Below, in pieces: positions 6,849 through 12,507 of a DNA stretch of 12,507 nt (position 1 is its first letter; the number at the start of each line of letters is the position of its first letter). Location of the stretch: assembly GCA_028724485.1 (NCBI GenBank), contig JAQYCY010000036.1, positions 1 through 12,507 of the forward strand. The letters run 5' to 3'. The notes under the pieces were generated by a model. That model had not been told where the DNA came from and searched no databases. It saw nothing but the letters and a program-made list of their open reading frames with translations. The stretch comes from CAG-917 sp028724485 (GTDB lineage Bacteria; Bacillota; Clostridia; Christensenellales; CAG-917). A program made the position numbers and the translations under genes.

Positions 6849-7397
6849 ATGACAACGAAATCAACTCCCGTCGAACTTGCCGACAAGTTCGTAACGGAAT
6901 TACTTCAAAAAATGAACATCAAAGCGGAAGCTATCGTCACCGAAGTTGACGGCGTTATTTACGTCGACGTCGAAGGCGAAGACGCTTCGCACGTTATCGG
7001 GTACAGAGGCGAAACTCTCGACGCGATTCAATACCTTACGCTTACCGTGCTCAATCAAGGCAAGCAATTCAAAAAGGTTGTAGTAAACACGGGTAACTAT
7101 CGCGAAAAAAGAGAGCTTACGCTCATTACGCTTGCCAATCGTCTTGCCGAAAAGGCATATCGTACGGGCAAAAAAGTCGCATTAGAGCCTATGAACCCTT
7201 TTGAAAGACGCATTATTCACTCTGCGCTTCAAGACAGCGCAAAGGCTACGACAACGAGCGAAGGCGAAGACCCTAATCGCCACGTTGTAATAATTCCTAA
7301 GAACGTAAGAGTTCAACAAAGCCAGACAGGCGGAAGCGACTTCAAAAAGAAGGGCGCGCCGAAATTTAAGAGCTTCGGATACAAAAGAGGTTTTTAA
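6849..7397 (+). CDS. khpB: KH-R3H RNA-binding protein KhpB (Jag/EloR), lacking the Jag_N domain
   Basis: A 182-residue cytoplasmic RNA-binding protein. In streptococci and clostridia this family, with KhpA, binds many transcripts including sRNAs and affects cell elongation. A type II KH domain spans about 5-80 with the GxxG loop GYRG at 51-54. An R3H domain spans about 82-150 with R120-x3-H124 in NPFERRIIH. A short basic tail follows (about 160-182, KKKGAPKFKSFGYKR). The N-terminal Jag_N domain of about 50 residues found in B. subtilis Jag is absent, and a stop codon (6846-6848) immediately before the ATG excludes a longer start. It sits in its usual place between yidC and mnmE, 51 bp after yidC. 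Confidence 0.93.
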   Translation: MTTKSTPVELADKFVTELLQKMNIKAEAIVTEVDGVIYVDVEGEDASHVIGYRGETLDAIQYLTLTVLNQGKQFKKVVVNTGNYREKRELTLITLANRLAEKAYRTGKKVALEPMNPFERRIIHSALQDSAKATTTSEGEDPNRHVVIIPKNVRVQQSQTGGSDFKKKGAPKFKSFGYKRGF

Positions 7398-7403
7398 TTT
7401 TTT

Positions 7404-8708
7404 ATGAAGACGATAGTCGCAATTTCTACCCCTATCGGAAAGGGGGGTATCGGCATAGTCAGACTTAGCGGAAATGACTCGTTGGCAATAGCCGACAAGG
7501 TCTTTACGGCTGAGTCTTTTTCTATTTCGACGGTTAAACCGAATTATATGTATTTCGGTTATTTTAGCGGCGCAGAGTTTTCAGACAAAGGATATATGGT
7601 TTATTTCAAAGCTCCGAAATCTTTTACGGGCGAGGACACCGTCGAATTTCAACTTCACGGCGGAATAAGATTGCTTGACGGAGTTGTGTCGGAGTGCGTA
7701 AAGTACGGCGCCGTTCCTGCCGAAAGGGGCGAGTTTACAAAACGCGCTTTTTTGAACGGAAAACTCAAATTGTCGGACGCCGAGGGCGTAATCGATATGA
7801 TAAACGCCGACAGCGCGGCGGCATTAAGGGCAGGATTCAGACAAATGCAAGGGTATCTTGCAAAGGACGTCGGAACGCTCGAAAGTGAACTTATAAACCT
7901 TATTGCGGCTCTCGAAGCAAGTCTTGACTATCCCGAAGAGACGGAAGATGAGGTTTTGCCCGAAATTCCTAAAATCAAAAACGAAGTCGGCGCAAAGCTC
8001 AAAAAACTTATCGATACGGCGAACACGGGAAGAATAATCAAACAAGGCGTCGACGTTGCGCTTATAGGCGAAACGAACGTAGGAAAATCGTCATTGCTTA
8101 ATAGACTTGTCGGCAGAGACAGGGCAATAGTGACGGATATTGCAGGTACGACGCGCGACGTAATCGAAGTCGCAACCGAATACGACGGCGTAAAAATAAA
8201 CTTTATCGACACGGCAGGCATAAGAGAGAGCGACGACGTTGTCGAAAAGGTCGGAATCGAAAAATCTAAAGCGACGGCGAAATCGGCGGACATTGTGTTT
8301 AACGTTATCGACGACAGCTTAGGAGCGACTGCAAATTGCAAAGTGAACGGTGTGGTTTTTAACGTTTACAACAAATGCGACAAAACGGGCAAGCGTTTCG
8401 GAAAAGCAGACGGAAACTATTATATTTCCGCAAAGACAGGCGAAGGAATAGACGTGTTGCTTGGCGACGTAATAAAGGCCGTGAAGGCAGGGGACGCGGC
8501 AAGCGGCGAAATCATCACTTCAAAAAGACATTTGTCCGCGCTGCTCAGAGCAAAGGAAGCGATAGACGCTATTGACCTTACCGCGCCTACCGATTGCATA
8601 TTGATAGATTTAAAGGACGCACTTAGTTGTCTCGGAGAAATTACCGGAACTAGCGCAACGGAAGAAGTAGTAGACGCAATTTTCAAAAACTTTTGCGTAG
8701 GAAAATAA
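7404..8708 (+). CDS. mnmE: tRNA uridine-5-carboxymethylaminomethyl modification GTPase MnmE
   Basis: A 434-residue GTPase that, as a dimer with MnmG, adds the (carboxymethyl)aminomethyl group to U34 of tRNAs reading NNA and NNG codons. An N-terminal folate-binding domain (1-118) starts with the typical TIVAISTPIGKGGIGIVRLS. A helical domain is split around a Ras-like G domain with GETNVGKS (222-229), GTTRD (248-252), DTAG (269-272) and NKCD (323-326). The C-terminal CVGK (431-434) matches the family's essential C-x-GK ending. Length is slightly below the common 450-460. It starts six bases after khpB with no strong Shine-Dalgarno site, and ends one base before mnmG. Confidence 0.97.
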   Translation: MKTIVAISTPIGKGGIGIVRLSGNDSLAIADKVFTAESFSISTVKPNYMYFGYFSGAEFSDKGYMVYFKAPKSFTGEDTVEFQLHGGIRLLDGVVSECVKYGAVPAERGEFTKRAFLNGKLKLSDAEGVIDMINADSAAALRAGFRQMQGYLAKDVGTLESELINLIAALEASLDYPEETEDEVLPEIPKIKNEVGAKLKKLIDTANTGRIIKQGVDVALIGETNVGKSSLLNRLVGRDRAIVTDIAGTTRDVIEVATEYDGVKINFIDTAGIRESDDVVEKVGIEKSKATAKSADIVFNVIDDSLGATANCKVNGVVFNVYNKCDKTGKRFGKADGNYYISAKTGEGIDVLLGDVIKAVKAGDAASGEIITSKRHLSALLRAKEAIDAIDLTAPTDCILIDLKDALSCLGEITGTSATEEVVDAIFKNFCVGK

Positions 8709-8709
8709 A

Positions 8710-10560
8710 ATGGATTTTGACGTAATAGTTATCGGCGGCGGCCACGCAGGAATAGAAGCGGCGGCGGCGAGCGCAAGACTGAATCTTAATACTTTGATGC
8801 TTACCCTGTCGTTCGACTCGATAGGGCTTATGCCGTGCAATCCCGCAATCGGCGGAACGGCAAAAGGTCATTTGGTTCGAGAAGTAGATGCGCTCGGCGG
8901 AGTTATGGGTATTGTGGCAGATAGGTCGCTTTTGCAAATAAAAATGCTTAATCGAGCAAAAGGACCTGCCGTGTTTTCGTTGAGAGGACAGGCAGATAAA
9001 GCCGTATATCATAAAAACATGGTCGAAGAGCTGCAAAGGCTCGGAAAAGAAAAAAATCTTACGATATCGGAAGGCGAGGCAAAACGCATAATTACGGACG
9101 GAAAAAAAGTGACGGGCGTTATGATAGGCGACGAGATTTTCGGCGCAAAAGCCGTCGTGCTTTGCACAGGCGTTTATTTAAAGGGGAAAATCATAACCGG
9201 CTCGCACAGCATTTCGTCAGGTCCAAGCGGATTTCCGCCTGCAAACGAATTGACGAAAAGCCTTATCGATTTGGGCATAGAGATAAGGCGGTTTAAAACG
9301 GGTACGCCTGCAAGGATATATCGCGACAGCATAGACTTTGACAAAATGGAAATTCAAAACGGCGAAGACGTTGCGCCTTTTTCGTTTATGACGGAAGGGA
9401 AAATCGATAACGTAGAACCTTGTTATCTCACTTATACGAACGAAGAAACTCACAAAATCATAAAGGAAAACATTCATCGTTCGCCGCTGTATAACGGAAG
9501 TATCAAAGGCATAGGACCGAGATATTGCCCTTCTATCGAAGACAAGGTTATGCGCTTTGCAGACAAAGACCGTCATCAGATTTTTGTCGAACCCGAAGGT
9601 AGAAACAGCGACGAAATGTACATTCAAGGAATGAGCAGCTCTCTTCCGCACGACGTGCAGGAAAAAATGTATCGTACCATAAAGGGGTTAGAGCATTGTC
9701 GTTTCGCAAAGTACGCCTATGCAATCGAGTACGACTGCATAAATCCGCTTGAACTTGACAATACGCTTAGAATCAAGCGAGTTGAGGGGCTTTATTCGGG
9801 CGGACAGATAAACGGTAGCAGCGGTTATGAAGAGGCGGCGGCGCAAGGGCTTGTTGCCGGCGCAAATGCGGCGCTTTACGTTCTCAAAAAGAATCCGCTT
9901 GTTCTTCATCGCGACGAGGCGTATATCGGCGTGTTGATAGACGACCTTGTCACAAAAGGTACAAACGAGCCGTACAGAATGATGACCGCAAGAGCCGAAC
10001 ATCGCATTTATTTAAGACAGGATAATGCCGATATGCGCCTTACCGAAAAGGCAAACTCATTCGGGCTTGTGAGCAAAGAACGGTTAGAAAGGCTTAATGC
10101 TAAAAAAGCGGAGATGAAACGCCTTGAAGAAATAAAAGATAAACAGCTTCCTAAAGAAGCAAGGGAAGAAATTTTCAGACGGCTTGGCGAAGAACATATC
10201 GGCGGCGCAACTTTGTTCGACGTGCTTAAACGCCCTAATTTTGAAACGAAATGGCTCAAAGAACTAGGATTACTCAAGGAGTTTGCCGACGAAGCCATAG
10301 AAGCCTTTGCCGTTGAAAAAAAATACGAAGGCTATTTAAAAAAGCAAGAAAAAGCGATAAGCGAGCAAAAACGGCTTGAAGAAAAAATACTGCCAAAAGA
10401 CGTCGATTATGATAAAATCGGCGGGCTAAGGATAGAAGCAAGGCAAAAACTAAACAAAATCCGCCCCGAAAACTTGGGGCAGGCAGGCAGAATTTCGGGT
10501 GTTTCACCTGCCGACATCGCAGTTCTTATCGTCTTTTTAAATCAAAAAAATAAAATTTGA
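8710..10560 (+). CDS. mnmG: tRNA uridine-5-carboxymethylaminomethyl modification enzyme MnmG (GidA)
   Basis: A 616-residue FAD- and NADH-dependent partner of MnmE in U34 modification. The N-terminal dinucleotide fold has GGGHAG (9-14). The conserved MPCNPAIGG is at 41-49, with catalytic-type Cys43. The second conserved cysteine, Cys273, lies in GPRYCPSIEDKV. FKTGTPARI (195-203) and the helical C-terminal MnmE/tRNA-interacting region (about 480-616) complete the usual order. Length is normal (about 620). TAGGA (8698-8702) precedes the ATG by eight bases. It is the last gene of the operon. rsmG, parA and parB, common downstream partners, are not here. Confidence 0.98.
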   Translation: MDFDVIVIGGGHAGIEAAAASARLNLNTLMLTLSFDSIGLMPCNPAIGGTAKGHLVREVDALGGVMGIVADRSLLQIKMLNRAKGPAVFSLRGQADKAVYHKNMVEELQRLGKEKNLTISEGEAKRIITDGKKVTGVMIGDEIFGAKAVVLCTGVYLKGKIITGSHSISSGPSGFPPANELTKSLIDLGIEIRRFKTGTPARIYRDSIDFDKMEIQNGEDVAPFSFMTEGKIDNVEPCYLTYTNEETHKIIKENIHRSPLYNGSIKGIGPRYCPSIEDKVMRFADKDRHQIFVEPEGRNSDEMYIQGMSSSLPHDVQEKMYRTIKGLEHCRFAKYAYAIEYDCINPLELDNTLRIKRVEGLYSGGQINGSSGYEEAAAQGLVAGANAALYVLKKNPLVLHRDEAYIGVLIDDLVTKGTNEPYRMMTARAEHRIYLRQDNADMRLTEKANSFGLVSKERLERLNAKKAEMKRLEEIKDKQLPKEAREEIFRRLGEEHIGGATLFDVLKRPNFETKWLKELGLLKEFADEAIEAFAVEKKYEGYLKKQEKAISEQKRLEEKILPKDVDYDKIGGLRIEARQKLNKIRPENLGQAGRISGVSPADIAVLIVFLNQKNKI

Positions 10561-10570
10561 ATATTCGGCG

Positions 10571-10615
10571 AGGAAAGAAAAAAACAAAACGCAAGGAAAG
10601 AAAAAAACAAAACGC
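10571..10615. repeat. Perfect 22-bp direct repeat after mnmG
   Basis: Two identical 22-bp copies, at 10571-10592 and 10594-10615, lie one base apart, so the period is 23. The unit starts AGGAAAG, has seven A's and ends CAAAACGC. It begins 11 bp after the mnmG stop, between the gene and the terminator. It looks like a recent tandem duplication by slippage. Confidence 0.9.
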
Positions 10616-10652
10616 TTAAAACTCTCGTCCTTAAAAGTAATAGGCAATTAGG

Positions 10653-10750
10653 CAAAAACAAAACGACACAACTACGTTGTGCCGTTTCGTTTTTATGATA
10701 AGGGGGAAAATTATGAGCTGTTTGATCAAGGACTCTTGTTCCTTGATTAC
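10653..10750 (-). ncRNA. Candidate small regulatory RNA with C-rich seed
   Basis: A complete transcription unit of about 97 nt on the minus strand. The promoter is at 10757-10785, and a purine start is predicted at 10750 or 10748. A 5' hairpin pairs ATCAAGG (10747-10741) with CCTTGAT (10731-10725) around a 9-nt loop. About 37 nt without strong pairing follow, including TTTTCCCCCTTATC (10710-10697). The 3' hairpin is AAACGGCACAAC / GTTGTGTCGTTT with a GTA loop, followed by TGTTTTTG. The stem pairs over 12 positions with one G.U on this strand but has an A.C mismatch on the other, so it looks selected for this transcript. Unpaired C-runs of this kind bind Shine-Dalgarno sequences in Firmicute sRNAs such as FsrA and RsaE/RoxS. 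Identity with a named family is not established. Confidence 0.65.
10661..10694. terminator. Bidirectional terminator shared by mnmG operon and the sRNA
   Basis: AAACG-A-CACAAC (10661-10672) and GTTGTG-C-CGTTT (10676-10687) form a long stem with a 3-nt loop. On the plus strand it has one A.C mismatch and is followed by CGTTTTT (10688-10694), ending the rpmH-mnmG transcript about 100 nt after mnmG. On the minus strand it is fully paired and followed by TGTTTTTG, ending the candidate sRNA. Confidence 0.85.
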
Positions 10751-10756
10751 ACATAG

Positions 10757-10785
10757 ATAATAACACCGAAATATGTATATGTCAA
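10757..10785 (-). promoter_or_regulatory. Near-perfect minus-strand promoter for the candidate sRNA
   Basis: On the minus strand a perfect TTGACA (10785-10780) is followed after exactly 17 bp by TATTAT (10762-10757), five of six matches to the -10 consensus. It points toward mnmG's 3' end. No minus-strand protein gene lies downstream, which is why a non-coding product is proposed. Confidence 0.8.
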
Positions 10786-11148
10786 CAAAAAAATAAAAAA
10801 ATTTTAAAAATTTTTTTAAAAATGTTCAAAAAGATTAAAATAAAATTAAAAACTATGTTTTTTATACAAAATGCCGAGCGCAAAATAAAAATATTTTTCA
10901 CTTTTGCGTGTTTTTCAAAAACATTTGTGCCTTTTGTGTGTTTTTTGTTCGATTTGGCTTTTTTGCGATTTTTAAAACACAATCAAAATTTAATGAAATT
11001 AGTCAAAATAACGTGCTTTTAATCGGAGAATGTAGAAAGTTGTAAGACATTTAAAAATGAAACCGCTTATTTTCACGCGCATTGCGGCTCGATAAGCGGT
11101 TCGATAAGCGGTTCGGTATTTGATTTATGGGTGGTTTTAATCGCAACT
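10786..11148. other. AT-rich intergenic stretch, no convincing gene
   Basis: Bases 10786-10840 are almost pure A/T runs, and the region stays very AT-rich to about 11020. Open frames on both strands (10822-11022 plus; 10782-10982 minus) are Lys/Phe/Ile-rich low-complexity readings with no Shine-Dalgarno site and no family pattern. No DnaA box was found despite the unwinding-element look. From 11053 a structured repeat segment follows, listed separately. Confidence 0.5.
11053..11113 (-). repeat. 12-bp tandem repeat forming an alternative hairpin, terminator-like
   Basis: TCGATAAGCGGT occurs twice in tandem (11089-11100 and 11101-11112). Either copy's ATAAGCGGTT (11092-11101 or 11104-11113) can pair over 10 bp with AACCGCTTAT at 11061-11070. 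On the minus strand the single arm is followed by TCATTTTTAA, so the structure could be a second, backup terminator behind trxB, with two competing 5' arms. Confidence 0.6.
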
Positions 11149-11174
11149 AAAAAGCAATTCCCGAAATTTGCTTT
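11149..11174 (-). terminator. Rho-independent terminator of trxB
   Basis: On the minus strand AAAGCAA pairs with TTGCTTT (7 bp), with weaker inner pairing across a TTTCGGGA apex, followed directly by a run of T's (11153-11149). It lies about 45 nt after the trxB stop. Confidence 0.75.
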
Positions 11175-11218
11175 GGGCGTGCCGCAAAAGCGACTAGCCT
11201 AAGCGGCTATCGAACGGG

Positions 11219-12118
11219 TTAGTGTTCCGAAATATACTTTATTGCGGAAGACGCAGCGATTGCGCCGTCACCGCAAGCGGTAATCACTTGTCTTAAAGAT
11301 TTTTGTCTTAAATCGCCTGCTACAAAAACGCCTTCGATTTCGGTTGACATATCTTCTTTTGTTATGACGTAGCCCTGTTCGTCGAGAGTAAGTCCTTTGC
11401 AAAGTTCGGTTTGAGGGACTTGACCTATCGCAACGAAAATTCCGTCAAGAGCGAGATTTGTTTTTTCGCCGTTTAAAGTGTCGGAAAGCGTCACGTTTTC
11501 GACTTTGTTTTCGCCCGATATATCGGCAATCGTTTTATTCCATAAAACTTCGACGTTGCTGTTAAGTAACGCATTTTGTAAGGCTTGTTCCGCTCTAAGT
11601 TTATCACGCCTGTGAATGAGATAGACTTTTTTGGCAAATTTTTGAAGATATAGCGCGTCTTCGACCGCAGTATTGCCACCGCCGTTTACGGCAACGGTTT
11701 TATTTCTGAAAAACGCGCCGTCGCAAGTTGCGCAATAGGAAACGCCTCTGCCCGTAAGGCGAGCTTCGCCTTCGAGGTTCAAGGTTCTCGGTTTTGCGCC
11801 CGTTGCTATTATGATGGTTTTCGCTTTAAGTTCTCCGCTCGAAATCATAACGGTTTTGCTATAAAGGTCAACCGCCGTAACGTCGTCGTAAATAAACTGT
11901 GCGCCAAAACTTTCCGCTTGCGACATCATTTTCATTGCAAGTTCGAAGCCGCTTGTTTTTTCTACTGCCGGATAGTTTTCGATTTCGCTAGTTAGCGTAA
12001 TTTGACCGCCTGCCGTTTGTTTTTCGATGACGGCTGTTTTAAGTCCGTCCCTTGTTGCGTAAATAGCGGCTGTAAGACCGGCAGGGCCGCCGCCTATAAT
12101 GATAACGTCATATTCCAT
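11219..12118 (-). CDS. trxB: Thioredoxin-disulfide reductase
   Basis: A 299-residue NADPH- and FAD-dependent enzyme that reduces oxidised thioredoxin and so keeps cytoplasmic thiols reduced. Motifs: FAD fold GGGPAG (9-14); ATGA (105-108); redox-active CATC (129-132); NADPH fold NGGGNTA (145-151) and HRRDKLRA (169-176), whose arginines favour NADPH; and a C-terminal FAD contact GVFVAGDLRQKSLRQV. Length is close to the usual 305-320. The start at 12118 (MEYDVIIIGGG) is preceded by GTAGGTG at 12129-12123. A longer frame reaching 12196 is rejected because the promoter lies inside it. It is a single-gene unit, opposite in direction to the mnmG operon. Confidence 0.97.
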   Translation of the reverse strand: MEYDVIIIGGGPAGLTAAIYATRDGLKTAVIEKQTAGGQITLTSEIENYPAVEKTSGFELAMKMMSQAESFGAQFIYDDVTAVDLYSKTVMISSGELKAKTIIIATGAKPRTLNLEGEARLTGRGVSYCATCDGAFFRNKTVAVNGGGNTAVEDALYLQKFAKKVYLIHRRDKLRAEQALQNALLNSNVEVLWNKTIADISGENKVENVTLSDTLNGEKTNLALDGIFVAIGQVPQTELCKGLTLDEQGYVITKEDMSTEIEGVFVAGDLRQKSLRQVITACGDGAIAASSAIKYISEH

Positions 12119-12167
12119 AAAACACCTACGTTTAAGAATTTTTCCCATATTGTATAATGTTAAGCAT

Positions 12168-12196
12168 ATTATATAATGAAAACGATATAAAAGCAA
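12168..12196 (-). promoter_or_regulatory. Promoter of trxB
   Basis: On the minus strand TTGCTT (12196-12191) and a perfect TATAAT (12173-12168) are 17 bp apart. The predicted start near 12161 gives a leader of about 43 nt before the trxB ATG. Confidence 0.75.
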
Positions 12197-12397
12197 TTTT
12201 TTTGGCGGCGTTGTTTTTTGCTTAGGTCTGATTTGTATAGAGCTTGGATTTAAAAATTATAGGGCTTGGATTTAAAAATTTTCGACTAGAAATTATGATA
12301 TAACGCTTTAGAAAAGACAAGCGATAGGCAAAAAATCAAAAAAACGGTAATTTTGCGGCAAAACCCCCTAAAAATCGACGGTTTTTTCGTTTTGCTA
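12197..12397. other. Intergenic region with a 17-bp direct repeat, no gene
   Basis: No coding sequence is evident. GCTTGGATTTAAAAATT occurs at 12242-12258 and again at 12264-12280, a 22-bp period. Further on, GCAAAAC (12358-12364) and GTTTTGC (12389-12395) form an inverted repeat just before the next promoter; with a 24-nt loop it is a weak structure. Confidence 0.6.
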
Positions 12398-12426
12398 TTG
12401 ACTTAGCCATGGTTATATCATACAAT
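12398..12426 (+). promoter_or_regulatory. Promoter pointing out of the right edge
   Basis: TTGACT (12398-12403) and TACAAT (12421-12426) are separated by 17 bp. Transcription would start near 12433, directly before a structured stretch. The gene it serves lies beyond the window. Confidence 0.75.
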
Positions 12427-12432
12427 AAACGT

Positions 12433-12507
12433 GGAGAAGTTTGCTTCTCATATTTTTGCGTACTGAAAAACAGCTATCGCCGTTTTCAAAAGCGCAAAGT
12501 GGGAAGC
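12433..12507 (+). ncRNA. Structured 5' leader or RNA gene, truncated by window end
   Basis: GAGAAG (12434-12439) can pair with CTTCTC (12444-12449) around TTTG. The same CTTCTC, as GCTTCTC (12443-12449), can instead pair over 7 positions with GGGAAGC (12501-12507). That would enclose TTTGCG/CGCAAA (12455-12460 with 12493-12498) and GAAAAAC/GTTTTC (12465-12471 with 12482-12487). The two foldings exclude each other. No known riboswitch, T-box or SRP motif could be recognised in the visible part. Confidence 0.5.

Noticed and set aside
9217..9651. 144-codon minus-strand frame inside mnmG
   Set aside because: It is a shadow of mnmG's strong codon bias, with Arg/Phe/Val-rich reading and no start signal.
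10713..10760. Tiny plus-strand ORF MSCLIKDSCSLITHR with AAGGGGG upstream
   Set aside because: It lies directly after the mnmG terminator with no plus-strand promoter, and its apparent ribosome site and hairpin are the complement of the sRNA's C-run and 5' stem. The minus-strand RNA explains the sequence better, though a peptide is not excluded.
10786..10860. AT-rich block as a replication origin unwinding element
   Set aside because: No TTATNCACA-type box could be found nearby on either strand, and no dnaA is present.
10782..11022. 66-codon open frames on both strands (10822-11022 plus, 10782-10982 minus)
   Set aside because: They are low-complexity Lys/Phe/Ile readings of very AT-rich DNA, without ribosome-binding sites or recognisable domains.
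12119..12196. 26-residue N-terminal extension of trxB starting at 12196
   Set aside because: The -35 and -10 of the trxB promoter lie inside it, the FAD motif normally begins a few residues from the N-terminus, and GTAGGTG supports the start at 12118.

Overview
The window is chromosomal housekeeping DNA from a low-to-moderate GC Gram-positive bacterium. The evidence is the block rpmH-rnpA-yidD-yidC-khpB(jag)-mnmE-mnmG, a lipoprotein-type YidC, a KH-R3H Jag protein and purine-rich Shine-Dalgarno sites before most genes. An uncultured gut-type member of the Clostridia is my inference; no rRNA is present to test it.

Layout. Bases 1-247 are the 3' end of gyrA (+), followed by an intrinsic terminator. 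Bases 337-672 contain no convincing gene, only degenerate AT-rich repeats. uppP (673-1431) is on the minus strand and diverges from a plus-strand group: ychF (1527-2612), a Sel1-repeat protein (2650-3072) and argS (3075-4757). A strong sigma-A-type promoter at 4763-4791 starts the second plus-strand operon: rpmH, rnpA, yidD, yidC, khpB, mnmE, mnmG (4836-10560). Its genes overlap or lie close together. It makes ribosomal protein L34, the RNase P protein, membrane-insertion factors, a small-RNA-binding protein and the two halves of the tRNA wobble-uridine modification enzyme. rsmG, parA and parB, which often follow mnmG, are absent; the operon ends in a terminator. trxB (11219-12118) is on the minus strand with its own promoter and terminator.

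The most interesting signals are in gaps between genes. (1) At about 10653-10750 on the minus strand there is a complete small-RNA transcription unit: a TTGACA/17/TATTAT promoter, a 5' hairpin, a single-stranded UUUUCCCCCUUAUC stretch, and a terminator whose stem pairs fully only on the minus strand. It resembles the C-rich, Shine-Dalgarno-pairing sRNAs of Firmicutes. (2) At the right edge, a TTGACT/17/TACAAT promoter drives a plus-strand RNA that runs out of the window and has two mutually exclusive foldings, as in a leader or riboswitch-like RNA. (3) YidC is enlarged to 418 residues, has two extracytoplasmic insertions and carries Lys in place of the groove Arg. (4) KhpB lacks its usual N-terminal domain. 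(5) Degenerate repeats downstream of gyrA contain near-matches to DnaA boxes.

No CRISPR array, prophage, insertion sequence, tRNA or rRNA was seen.
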